64,000 nucleotides of DNA from GCA-016699835 sp964543905 (GTDB taxonomy: Bacteria > Planctomycetota > Phycisphaerae > Phycisphaerales > UBA1924), in contig CAZIZO010000002.1 in the NCBI GenBank assembly GCA_964543905.1, positions 248,001-312,000 of the forward strand. The letters are read 5' to 3'. The notes under the pieces were generated by a model. It did not search any database. It was not told the origin of the DNA and saw only the letters and a list, made by a program, of their open reading frames with translations. This document shows, one piece after another, positions 42,277 through 50,672 of this stretch (position 1 is its first letter; each line of letters opens with the position of its first letter). Position numbers and translations under genes: made by a program.

Positions 42277-42921
42277 ATGTCGAGGCGGCGTTCTTCATCC
42301 CCGAGTTCCCTCCGCCACAAGACGTTGGTCCTCGGCATCACCGGCGCCTCGGGCGCGTGCTACGCGCTGCGCCTGCTGCATCTCTTGCTTGATGATGGGC
42401 ATGAGGTTCATCTCGTCGTGACCGACTATGGACGACGCCTTCTCTTCGACGAGGCCAACATCAAGAACCTGACCTTTGCCGAGTTGGCGCCCGCGCTCGC
42501 CCGGTCCAAGGACGCCGTGCGGCGTGAGCGTCAACTGGTCATCCACCCGAACAAGGACGTGGGCGCCGTGATTGCCTCGGGAAGTTTCCTGCACGACGGC
42601 ATGGTCGTCCTGCCCTGCACCAGCGCCTCCTTGGGCAAAATCGCCACCGCCAGCGGCGACGACCTCCTCACCCGCGCCGCGATCGTCACCCTGAAGGAGC
42701 GACGCCCGCTGATCGTGTGCCACCGCGAGATGCCGCTGAACCTCATCGACATCCGGAATATGGAAACGCTCGCGCTGGCGGGCGCGACGCTGTGCTCGCC
42801 GAATCCCGGGTTCTATCTCCTTCCCAAGTCGATCGACGATCTGGTGGATTTCGTGGTGGGGAAGGTGCTGGATCTGCTCCACGTCGAGCACGCGTTGCAC
42901 ACGCGCTGGGGCAACGCGTGA
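42277..42921 (+). CDS. ubiX: UbiX-family flavin prenyltransferase
   Basis: A 214-residue enzyme that joins a dimethylallyl group to FMN, making the prenylated flavin used by UbiD-type decarboxylases. It shows the flavin-site motif GITGASGACYALRLL, the VTDYGRRLL segment and SASLGKIATASGDDLLTRAA, and the ending NMETLALAGATLCSPNPGFY. The length is typical. ATG 42277. No UbiD partner is in the window, so the acceptor pathway (quinone or aromatic-acid metabolism) is not known. Confidence 0.93.
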   Translation: MSRRRSSSPSSLRHKTLVLGITGASGACYALRLLHLLLDDGHEVHLVVTDYGRRLLFDEANIKNLTFAELAPALARSKDAVRRERQLVIHPNKDVGAVIASGSFLHDGMVVLPCTSASLGKIATASGDDLLTRAAIVTLKERRPLIVCHREMPLNLIDIRNMETLALAGATLCSPNPGFYLLPKSIDDLVDFVVGKVLDLLHVEHALHTRWGNA

Positions 42922-42969
42922 TGCTCGCGCGTCGGGCGACACCCCTTGGCCGTGACGCCCCAACCCGGC

Positions 42970-43524
42970 TCATGCACCCGCCGGCCGCACCGACGGCACG
43001 TATCCCAACCCGGCATTGAACGCACGGCTCTGCCCGCGCGCGATCGTCAGCACCTTCCACTCCAGTCCGTGCCTGCTTGCCAGCGCCCGCGCGATCATCA
43101 CGATCTGACCCGTGTGATACGCGGCATGCGCCAGCGACCGCGTCAGCGCCAGGGCCAGCGTGTGCGCCTCGCCGCGGATCTTCAGCGTCTTGCCCAAGTC
43201 CGCGTCCGTGAACGTCGCCAGCGACTGCTCCAGAACGTCCCACCCCGAGCGCCACGCGGCTTCCATGGCCGCACGATCGGCGAAGTCGTCCACAAACTCC
43301 GCGTCGCGATTCCGCCACGCCTTTTCGCCATCGGTCGTCAGCGCCTCCGTCCAGCGCGAACGCAGGTTCCCGCCCAGGTGCTTCATGATCACCGCGATCG
43401 AGTTGGTCTCCGGGTCCATGGCGAGGCGCAGCAACTCCCACGGCAGTTGCCCGGCCGCGTCTTCCGCGTACTTTCGGTGTTTGCGGAACTCGACCTCGAA
43501 ACCCTCGATGAGCGTGCGCGTCAT
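42970..43524 (-). CDS. DinB-like protein (DUF1572 type)
   Basis: A 184-residue four-helix protein of the DinB/YfiT superfamily. Segments such as IAVIMKHLGGNLRSRW and LTRSLAHAAYHTGQIVMIARAL carry the His residues of the metal site. Members are thiol-dependent S-transferases or hydrolases, many unassigned. ATG 43524 overlaps the stop of the upstream DinB gene by four bases, so two related enzymes are coupled. Confidence 0.8.
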   Translation of the reverse strand: MTRTLIEGFEVEFRKHRKYAEDAAGQLPWELLRLAMDPETNSIAVIMKHLGGNLRSRWTEALTTDGEKAWRNRDAEFVDDFADRAAMEAAWRSGWDVLEQSLATFTDADLGKTLKIRGEAHTLALALTRSLAHAAYHTGQIVMIARALASRHGLEWKVLTIARGQSRAFNAGLGYVPSVRPAGA

Positions 43525-44099
43525 GCCTTCACCTCCGGGGGAGACTCGATCGCGCCCTGCCAATCGACCGCGCTGGGCTCGGGGAGGTTGTCGCTGACGC
43601 CCGGCACGCCGAGGTGGCGCAGCATGTTGAGGCACTGCGCGCGATGGTGATAGCCATGGGTGGTGAGATGCACGAAGACCGCCCCGCGCGTGAAGGTGTG
43701 CACCTTGACCCTGCCGTCGTCGCCCGGCCATTCGACCACCACGGTCGTGTGCAGCGTGTCCTTGTCCTGTTTCGCGACCTTGACAAGGTCTCGTTCCGCT
43801 TCGTCGAGCAGCGAGCGGAGTTCGGCGGGCGTCCGCTCCTTGGTCTCGCCCCCGAGGTGCGGGTACTCGGGGACGGTGTGGAGCATGGGCCTCGGCGGGC
43901 GTCCCGCGAGGCGATCGGTCCAGCGGCGCATCACGCTGATGATGTGCGTGAGTGTCTCGTGGAGCGTGCCCAGGCCCATGTCGTACTTTTTGTGGAACTG
44001 GTCGCGCGTGATCTTCTCGCAGCAATCGAGGATGAGGCGCGTTCCCCACGCGTCGGAGCGAATAAGGATGTCGATCGGATCAAACGTGAGGTCGGGCAT
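43521..44099 (-). CDS. DinB-family protein
   Basis: A 192-residue DinB-superfamily protein. The metal site is likely formed by the HE of LHETLTHIISVMRRW and the HLTTHGYHHRAQCLNML segment. It is a diverged partner of the next gene, with a four-base overlap. No thiol-biosynthesis gene is nearby, so the substrate is unknown. ATG 44099; it is divergent from the MFS transporter gene, with 71 bases between. Confidence 0.8.
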   Translation of the reverse strand: MPDLTFDPIDILIRSDAWGTRLILDCCEKITRDQFHKKYDMGLGTLHETLTHIISVMRRWTDRLAGRPPRPMLHTVPEYPHLGGETKERTPAELRSLLDEAERDLVKVAKQDKDTLHTTVVVEWPGDDGRVKVHTFTRGAVFVHLTTHGYHHRAQCLNMLRHLGVPGVSDNLPEPSAVDWQGAIESPPEVKA

Positions 44100-44170
44100 G
44101 GTTCGAGTGTAGAACCCGGCCGCCGAGGCGAGAATGGTTCCCTACCCTGCGGGTCGCTCGAACGCCGCGT

Positions 44171-45472
44171 GTGAGCGATCGCCGTCCGATGAAGCACTCC
44201 AAGCCTGCCATCACGTTCATCTTTGTGACGCTCCTGCTCGATGTGCTGGGGTTTGGGCTGCTCATCCCCGTTGGTCCACGGCTCGTGCAGCACCTGCTCA
44301 ACGGCGGCGCGGGGGGGACGGAGGGGCAGGCCGCGTCGTACGTCGGCATGCTGGCCGCCACGTATGCCGCGATGCAGTTCATCTTCGCCCCGGTGCTCGG
44401 CGCGGTCTCCGACCGTGTCGGGCGACGACCCGTTCTCCTCATCTCGATCTTCGGATCTGGGCTTGACTACTTCGCGATGGCCCTCTCCCCGAACCTTGCG
44501 TTCCTGTTCATCACACGGGCGATCAACGGCATGTCGGGCGCGAGCATGACGGTCGCGTCGGCATATGTCGCCGACGTGACCCCGCCGGAGAAGCGTGCCG
44601 CGGGCTTCGGTATGGTGGGTGCGGCCTTCGGGCTGGGATTCATCATTGGTCCCGTCCTGGGCGGCGTCCTGGGCGACCCCAAGATCAACATTCCACTCAT
44701 TGGGCCTGGAAATATCCACTATCCCTTCTTTGTCGCCGGTGGGCTTTCGCTCGTGAACTGGCTGTACGGACTGATCGTGCTGCCCGAATCGCTGCCTCCG
44801 GAACGGCGCGCCAAGGAACTCACGTTCGCCAAGATGAACCCCGTCGGAGTCTTTGCCGGGCTTGGCAAGTATCCGTTCATCGTCGCGCTCGCGGGCTCGT
44901 TCTTCTTCATGCACCTCGCGATGTTCGGCCTGCACACCACCTGGGTGCTGTATACCAAGCACCGCTATGACTGGTCTCCCGCGCAAGTCGGCCTCTCGCT
45001 CATGCTCGTCGGGGTTGGAGCCGCCATCGTCCAAGGAGGACTGGCGCGCAAACTCATCCCCGCGCTCGGCGAACGCCATTCGCTGCTGTACGGCGTCGTG
45101 ATCGGCGTCGCCGCGTACATCGCCTACGGCGCCGCGACGCAGGGCTGGATGATCTACGTCGCGGTGGTGATCGCCTCGCTCGGGGGCATCTCACAGCCCG
45201 CGGCGCAAGCGCTCATCACCAAGGGCGTACAGCCCGACGAGCAGGGTGCGGTGCAAGGCGCCCTCACGGGGATCCAAAGTATCGCGAGCATCGTGGGCCC
45301 GCTGATCGCGTCGAGCGTGTTTGCCTACTCGATCTCGGAACGTGCCCGGGCCCCGCTGGACACGCCCGGACTCACCTTCTTTGTCGGCGCGGCGTTCTGC
45401 TTCCTGGGCCTCCTGCTCGCCATCTGGGCGACAAGGCACCTGCCTTCGCGCCGAACGCCGAGCGTTCCGTAG
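44171..45472 (+). CDS. MFS transporter, TCR/Tet-like
   Basis: A 433-residue inner-membrane carrier with about 12 membrane helices. The second-loop motif GAVSDRVGRRPVLL (motif A) is clear, and LLLDVLGFGLLIPVGP and SGASMTVASAYVADVTPPEKRA resemble the tetracycline/multidrug proton antiporters of the DHA1 group. The substrate is unknown; drug export is an inference. GTG 44171 is used; ATG 44189 is an alternative. It converges with apbE with 20 bases between. Confidence 0.88.
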   Translation: MSDRRPMKHSKPAITFIFVTLLLDVLGFGLLIPVGPRLVQHLLNGGAGGTEGQAASYVGMLAATYAAMQFIFAPVLGAVSDRVGRRPVLLISIFGSGLDYFAMALSPNLAFLFITRAINGMSGASMTVASAYVADVTPPEKRAAGFGMVGAAFGLGFIIGPVLGGVLGDPKINIPLIGPGNIHYPFFVAGGLSLVNWLYGLIVLPESLPPERRAKELTFAKMNPVGVFAGLGKYPFIVALAGSFFFMHLAMFGLHTTWVLYTKHRYDWSPAQVGLSLMLVGVGAAIVQGGLARKLIPALGERHSLLYGVVIGVAAYIAYGAATQGWMIYVAVVIASLGGISQPAAQALITKGVQPDEQGAVQGALTGIQSIASIVGPLIASSVFAYSISERARAPLDTPGLTFFVGAAFCFLGLLLAIWATRHLPSRRTPSVP

Positions 45473-45492
45473 TCGCGGTCGCTCAGGCTCCC

Positions 45493-46482
45493 TCAGCGTG
45501 CGGGTTCGTCTGGGCTCCACACGACCCGGGTCCCCGGAAAGGCTCGCTCCAACTTCTCCCAGCCTCCGGGGCCGACAAGGTAGCCCGCCGTTGCGAGTGC
45601 GTCCGCCCATTCGCCACTCTGGGCGATGACGGTGCACGATGGCCGCGGCGCGATCGCGCCCAGCCCCGTGCGCGGATCGATGATGTGCGCATACCGCACG
45701 CCATCGATCTCCACATGCTGCCGCTCATCGCCCGAAGTCGACACGCCGCAGTTGGCGAGGACCAGGCGTTCGCCGCCGGGTGTGGCGATGGTCCAGCCGG
45801 GCTTGCCGGGAGGGGCGTCGCCGACCACGATGTCTCCCGACATCGCAACCATGGAGCGGGGGTGCTTGTGCGTCCTCAACACGTCCACGGCGTGTTGGGC
45901 CGCGTATCCCTTCGCGATGCCGCCGAGGTCGATCCGGAGACCCGAAATCTCGGCATGGAAGTATGCCCGCTCGCCCGAAAACGAGGTTGAGTAGAGTCGC
46001 CACCCGACGAGCCGCCGGGCCGACTCCAGTTCATCGGCCTGGGGCAAACGCCCCTCCATTCGGGCCCGTCGCCAGAGCGCGACCGAGGGGCCTGCCGTGA
46101 CGTCGAACGCGCCGTCGCTGAGTTGGGAAATGCGTCGTGCGGTCGTGAGGACATGGGCCAAGTCGGCACTGATGGGGACCACCTCACCCTGTCGCGCCTG
46201 TGACAACCGGGAGACCTCACTCTCCGGACGGTAATCGCTCATGATCCCATCCAGACGGGCGACCTCCTCAAACGCCGCCGCGGCCGCCTTTTCGGTGCTT
46301 GCTCGGTCGGCGCCATAGATCACGATTCGGCATTGCACGCCCATTTGAATTCTTGTAAACTCGAATCGCCTCGGGCTCGCGCATCCGGAGAGCGCCACGA
46401 GGCACAGGACGTTTGCGGCCAAGGCTTGCACCGACTGGCGTCGTGCACTGGACCGCTTGGAATGGGAGTCGCGCGTGAGCAT
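45493..46482 (-). CDS. apbE: FAD:protein FMN transferase (lipoprotein)
   Basis: A 329-residue periplasmic enzyme that attaches FMN to a Thr of partner proteins (such as NqrB, NqrC or RnfG). A signal peptide ends in the lipobox ALSGC. The FAD site shows as DIMSDYRPESEVSRL (GIMSDYRPES), DLGGIAKGYAAQHAVD and the metal site near IIDPRTGLGA. Family length is normal. ATG 46482 lies inside the start of the divergent SUMF1-like gene (overlap 46475-46482). The target flavoprotein is not in the window. Confidence 0.92.
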   Translation of the reverse strand: MLTRDSHSKRSSARRQSVQALAANVLCLVALSGCASPRRFEFTRIQMGVQCRIVIYGADRASTEKAAAAAFEEVARLDGIMSDYRPESEVSRLSQARQGEVVPISADLAHVLTTARRISQLSDGAFDVTAGPSVALWRRARMEGRLPQADELESARRLVGWRLYSTSFSGERAYFHAEISGLRIDLGGIAKGYAAQHAVDVLRTHKHPRSMVAMSGDIVVGDAPPGKPGWTIATPGGERLVLANCGVSTSGDERQHVEIDGVRYAHIIDPRTGLGAIAPRPSCTVIAQSGEWADALATAGYLVGPGGWEKLERAFPGTRVVWSPDEPAR

Positions 46483-47434
46483 CGGTGTTGAGGGTGCGGG
46501 TGATCGGGCTCATTCTCCGTTTCGTTGTGCAAGGCTACGCGCCTTCGAGCGCGCGCTGGTCGTCGCCCTGATCACGCTCGGTGGGTGCACGATGGACAAC
46601 TTGGTCTTGGAGTACCAGGCGGCCCCGGCCAAGCCGGCGCCTCCCGTCGATGCACCAAAGCCCTTCGAGCAGGAGGTGCCCACGGCCGCGTTCAAGTTTG
46701 AGATGCGGCCCATCCCCGCGAGCCCGGACGGGAGCATCAAGCCCTTCTACATCAGCACGACGGAAGTGCAATGGCCGGCGTTCGACGTGTACGCCTTCCG
46801 TCTGGACGAGGGGGGCGACGATGCGCCGCCCGAAGATGCCGACGCGGCGACCAGACCCACGAAACCGTATCTGCCCCCAGACCGCGGTTACGGGCACGAG
46901 GGGTATGCGGCGATCAGCGTCGCGTTCCAAAATGCGCAGAAGTTTTGCGAGTGGCTGAGCAAGAAGTCCGGGCGAACGTATCGCCTGCCCACCGAGGCCG
47001 AGTGGGAACATGCCGCTCGAGCGGGCACGACCACCAAGTACTTTTTCGGGGACGATCCCGCCAAACTCCCCGAGTTCGCGTGGTTCGCGGGCAACTCGGA
47101 GAACAAGCCCCACCCCGTTGGCACGAAGAAGCCGAACCCTTGGGGTCTGCGCGACATGCTCGGCAATGTCCAGGAGTGGGTTGTCGGCAAAGACGGCAAG
47201 CCCACCACCAAGGGCGGCTCTTATCGCGACGGGCCGGAAAAGTTGGACATCGCCGCGAGTGCGAAGCAAGAGAAGGCCTGGAACGCGACGGACCCCAACG
47301 TGCCGAAGAGTCCATGGTGGCTATCGGACGGCCCGCACGTGGGCTTTCGCGTGGTGTGTGAGATCGGTGAGCCGAAGACGGCTCAAGCCCCGCCGCCGGA
47401 CCCCAAGCCAGATTCCAAACCTGCAACCAAGTAG
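46475..47434 (+). CDS. SUMF1/formylglycine-generating-enzyme-like lipoprotein
   Basis: A 319-residue exported lipoprotein. The signal ends in LGGC (lipobox), followed by a Pro-rich spacer and an FGE-sulfatase fold: STTEVQWPAFDVY, AQKFCEWLSKKSGRTYRLPTEAEWEHAARAG, GLRDMLGNVQEWV and a GFRVVCE end. Many such proteins are not formylglycine makers; the catalytic cysteine pair is not recognisable, so it may be a binding or scaffolding protein. GTG 46475 is chosen for the GGGAG before it. That start overlaps the divergent apbE start by eight bases. Confidence 0.8.
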   Translation: MSIGVEGAGDRAHSPFRCARLRAFERALVVALITLGGCTMDNLVLEYQAAPAKPAPPVDAPKPFEQEVPTAAFKFEMRPIPASPDGSIKPFYISTTEVQWPAFDVYAFRLDEGGDDAPPEDADAATRPTKPYLPPDRGYGHEGYAAISVAFQNAQKFCEWLSKKSGRTYRLPTEAEWEHAARAGTTTKYFFGDDPAKLPEFAWFAGNSENKPHPVGTKKPNPWGLRDMLGNVQEWVVGKDGKPTTKGGSYRDGPEKLDIAASAKQEKAWNATDPNVPKSPWWLSDGPHVGFRVVCEIGEPKTAQAPPPDPKPDSKPATK

Positions 47435-47501
47435 TTCGCTCTCGATCGCAGCCTGTCAGTTCGACCTCTCGTTTCCCCTCACGTATTCCCCGGACACCCC
47501 C

Positions 47502-48878
47502 ATGACCACACAACCCACTGCTCCCAGCCCCTCCCGCCGCGAGTTTGTACGCGCCGCTGCCGCGGCGGTCATACTTCCTGCCGCGCTCGCGCACGCACAG
47601 GACTCGAAGGCGGGGCCCACGACCCCGGGCGCCGCGAAGAAGATCCTCGATGCCTCGCCCAACACCGCCCAACTCAAGATCGGGCTGATCGGCTCGGGCG
47701 GTCGCGGCACCGGAGCCGCCACCCAAGCCCTCCGTGCCGACAAGAACTGCGTGCTCTGGGCCGTGGGCGATCTTTTTCCTGATCGTGTGGACGCCGGCAT
47801 GAAAGGCATCGCGAAGGAGTTGGAGGAGGAGCCCGAGGTGCTCAAGCGCGCCGACGTGCCCGCCGAGCGACGCTTCACCGGGTGGGAGAACTACCAACGC
47901 GTGATCGACAGCGGGGTGGACGTCGTGATCCTCACGTCGTACCCCAACTTCCGCCCGATGCATCTCAAGGCCGCGGTTGAGGCGGGCAAGCACGTCTTCG
48001 CCGAGAAGCCCGTCGCCGTCGATTCGCCCGGGCTGCGCTCCGTCCTGGAGTCCGCGCGACTCGCCCAGCAGAAAAAACTCGCCTGCATGGTCGGCTTCTG
48101 CTGGCGATACAACGAAGGCATGCGCGCCACCTTCGACCAGATCTTGGGCGGCGCGATCGGCGACGTCGTCAACGTCCAGACGACCTACCTCTCCGGCACG
48201 CTCAGCAAGCGTCCGCGCAAGCCCAACTGGTCCGACACCGAGTTCCAACTCCGCAACTGGTGGCACTTCACCTGGACCTCGGGCGACCACATCGTCGAGC
48301 AGGCGATCCACAGCGTCGATCGGATGTCCTGGGCTCTGGGCGATCGCCTCCCCAAGAAGGTCATCTGCCTCGGCGGGCGAGCCGCGCGCTCGGGCCCCGA
48401 GCATGGGAACGTCTACGACCACTTCGCCGCCACCTACGAGTACGAGGGCGGCCTCCGCGCCGTGCACACCTGCCGCCAGATCGACGGCTGCCCCTCCGAC
48501 AACACCGATTACATCTACGGGAGCAAGGGCTCGGCGGTCGTCAACGGCTGGCAGCCCAACTACACGCTGCGCGATCTTGCGGGCAAGGAACTCTGGAAGT
48601 ACACCGGCCCCACCGAGGGCCTCACCGAAAAGATGTACCAGAACGAGCACGACGAACTCTTCGCCTCCATCCGCTCCGGCAAACTCATCAACGACCTCGA
48701 GCGCGGCGCGCAGAGCACCATGCTCGCCCTCATGGCCCGCTATGCCGCATACACGGGACAGGCCATCACCTGGGAGCAGGCCATGAACTCGCAGGAAGAC
48801 CTCATGCCCAAGAGCCTTGATTTCGGCCCGATGGACATGCCGCCCGTCGCGATCCCGGGCAAGACCAAGTTCGTCTAA
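47502..48878 (+). CDS. Tat-exported Gfo/Idh/MocA-family oxidoreductase (1)
   Basis: A 458-residue NAD(P)-dependent sugar oxidoreductase. A twin-arginine signal (SRREFVRAAAAAVILP) directs the folded protein out of the cytoplasm. The Rossmann site is IGLIGSGGRGTGAA and the catalytic region is FAEKPVAVD with the following HSVDRMSWALGD segment. Its relatives oxidise sugars, often at C3, or act on N-acetyl sugars. A second copy follows at 49041, with a GH29 enzyme and an isomerase downstream, as in carbohydrate catabolic loci. ATG 47502. Confidence 0.88.
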   Translation: MTTQPTAPSPSRREFVRAAAAAVILPAALAHAQDSKAGPTTPGAAKKILDASPNTAQLKIGLIGSGGRGTGAATQALRADKNCVLWAVGDLFPDRVDAGMKGIAKELEEEPEVLKRADVPAERRFTGWENYQRVIDSGVDVVILTSYPNFRPMHLKAAVEAGKHVFAEKPVAVDSPGLRSVLESARLAQQKKLACMVGFCWRYNEGMRATFDQILGGAIGDVVNVQTTYLSGTLSKRPRKPNWSDTEFQLRNWWHFTWTSGDHIVEQAIHSVDRMSWALGDRLPKKVICLGGRAARSGPEHGNVYDHFAATYEYEGGLRAVHTCRQIDGCPSDNTDYIYGSKGSAVVNGWQPNYTLRDLAGKELWKYTGPTEGLTEKMYQNEHDELFASIRSGKLINDLERGAQSTMLALMARYAAYTGQAITWEQAMNSQEDLMPKSLDFGPMDMPPVAIPGKTKFV

Positions 48879-48892
48879 GACCCGTTTCAGAA

Positions 48893-48962
48893 GGTAGCAC
48901 AGGCGTCCCGCTTGTGCGCGGACCTCGCTCGTTCACCGCACAGGTCCGAGGCCTGTGCCACC
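48893..48962. repeat. Tandem hairpins with GCACAGG arms
   Basis: Two adjacent hairpins: GCACAGGC (48897-48904) with GCTTGTGC (48910-48917), and GCACAGG (48938-48944) with CCTGTGC (48952-48958). The outer ends GGTAGCACAGGC and GCCTGTGCCACC also pair, 11 of 12. An alternative inner stem joins 48919-48925 with 48942-48948. The string looks like a dispersed intergenic repeat. Confidence 0.65.
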
Positions 48963-49040
48963 CTCCCCCCACCTCATCATCCTCCTCGCACCTCCCTTCA
49001 CCGCATCACCGCACACCTGCCCACCGCAAAGGACCACCCA

Positions 49041-50333
49041 ATGCCCACCCCCCCCGTCTCCCGCCGCGACTTTGTCAAAGCCTCCGCCCTCACCGCCGTC
49101 TCCGCGGGTGCCCTCCTCTCCACCTTCCCCGCGCACGCGATGCGGCGCCCCACCAACACAAAGATGAAAGTCGGCCTCATCGGCTGCGGCGGGCGCGGCA
49201 CGGGCGCCGCCATCGACATCCTCAACGCCTCCCAAGACGTCGAACTCGGCGCGGTGGGCGACGTCTTCCAGGACCGCGTCGAGGGCTGCATGAAGAACCT
49301 CGAAGGCCAGGACCCCAGCGTCGCGATGCGGTGCAAGATCGACCCCGCGAGGAAGTTTGTGGGATTCGACGCCTACAAGAACGTCCTCGCGACGGACATC
49401 GACATCGCGATCCTGACGACGGCGCCCGGCTTCCGCGCCCAGCACTTCGCCGCCGCCATCGAGGCCGGCAAGCACGTCTTCTTTGAGAAGCCCGTCGCGG
49501 TCGATCCGACGCAGGTCCGCCAGGTCCTCGCCGCGGGGGAACTCGCCGCGACCAAGAAACTCTCCATCGTCACCGGCACGCAGCGCCGCCACGAGCAGTG
49601 CTACCTCGACGCCATGAAGCGCATCCACGACGGCGCGATCGGCAGGGTCACGGGCGCGACGGTCTACTGGAACCAGGGCGGCCTGTGGATGCACAAGCGC
49701 AAGCCCGACTGGACCGACATGGAGTGGCAACTCCGTAACTGGCTCTACTTCACCTGGCTCAGCGGCGACCACATCGTCGAGCAGCACGTTCACAACCTCG
49801 ACGTCGGGCACTGGGCCCTGGGCACCACGCCGAAGCACGTCATCGCGATGGGCGGGCGGCAGGTGCGCACCAGCCCCGACTACGGGCACATCTTCGATCA
49901 CTTCGCGTGCGAGTTTGAATATGCCGACGGGCGCACGATGACGAGTTACTGCCGCCAGATCGACGGGTGCCAGAGCAGAGTGGACGAGACGATCCATGGA
50001 ACGGAGGGATATGCCAAACTCAGCAGCGGACACGCCGAAATCTACGGAAAGAATGCGTGGAAGTTTGAGGGCCCGCAGCGCAACCCCTACGAGCAGGAGC
50101 ACGTGGACCTCATCGCCAGCATCACGGGCACGGGGCCGTACCTCAACGAGGCGAAGCGCATCGCCGAAAGCACGCTGCACGCGATCATGGGCCGCATGAG
50201 CGCCTACACGGGTAAGGTCGTGACGTGGGAGCAGGCGATGAACTCGAGGTTGGACCTGATGCCCAAGAACCCGACCCTTGGGCCGATCGACACGCCGGAG
50301 GTGGCGGTGCCGGGGAAGACGGGCCTCATCTAG
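49041..50333 (+). CDS. Tat-exported Gfo/Idh/MocA-family oxidoreductase (2)
   Basis: A 430-residue paralogue of the preceding oxidoreductase. The Tat signal is SRRDFVKASALTAVSAGALL; the Rossmann site is VGLIGCGGRGTGAA; FFEKPVAVDPTQVRQV is the EKP motif; HNLDVGHWALGTTPKHV is the catalytic His segment. Both proteins share the (I/N)-x-WGNW-like NWLYFTWLSGDHIVEQ block. Two copies suggest successive or alternative oxidation steps on one glycan. AAAGGA precedes ATG 49041. Confidence 0.88.
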   Translation: MPTPPVSRRDFVKASALTAVSAGALLSTFPAHAMRRPTNTKMKVGLIGCGGRGTGAAIDILNASQDVELGAVGDVFQDRVEGCMKNLEGQDPSVAMRCKIDPARKFVGFDAYKNVLATDIDIAILTTAPGFRAQHFAAAIEAGKHVFFEKPVAVDPTQVRQVLAAGELAATKKLSIVTGTQRRHEQCYLDAMKRIHDGAIGRVTGATVYWNQGGLWMHKRKPDWTDMEWQLRNWLYFTWLSGDHIVEQHVHNLDVGHWALGTTPKHVIAMGGRQVRTSPDYGHIFDHFACEFEYADGRTMTSYCRQIDGCQSRVDETIHGTEGYAKLSSGHAEIYGKNAWKFEGPQRNPYEQEHVDLIASITGTGPYLNEAKRIAESTLHAIMGRMSAYTGKVVTWEQAMNSRLDLMPKNPTLGPIDTPEVAVPGKTGLI

Positions 50334-50672
50334 TTTCGACAGAATAAAGCGGCAGACGGACCTTGCGTTGAAGCACCGTGCCACGATCGCCGCCCCCTCC
50401 TGGGGCGGAGCGGGGGTAGAACGTCGGCCCCCTTCCGCCGGATGAGGTTGCAGGGGGAGCCTGAATGGATTCTCCTGCATGGGCAACACCATCGGTCGGG
50501 CTGTCGCTCGCGCGGAAGATCGTGGCCACGCAATGGGGTCTGGCACACACCGAACCGCGAGGCCGAGGAGCGGCGAGCGCGGCGCGGGCGCCCGCCCACT
50601 TTGGGGCATCGGGCGACCCTACGTCAAACGGGCGGAGAAGCCATTGATCGATTCGGAGGCGTACAACTCTCC
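50334..50672. other. Intergenic region before the fucosidase gene
   Basis: 339 bases without a supported gene. The frame of the next gene is open upstream to 50442, but no start there has a ribosome binding site or coding-like content. I see no clear stem-loop terminator after the oxidoreductase; a promoter for the fucosidase is probably located here. Confidence 0.4.
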
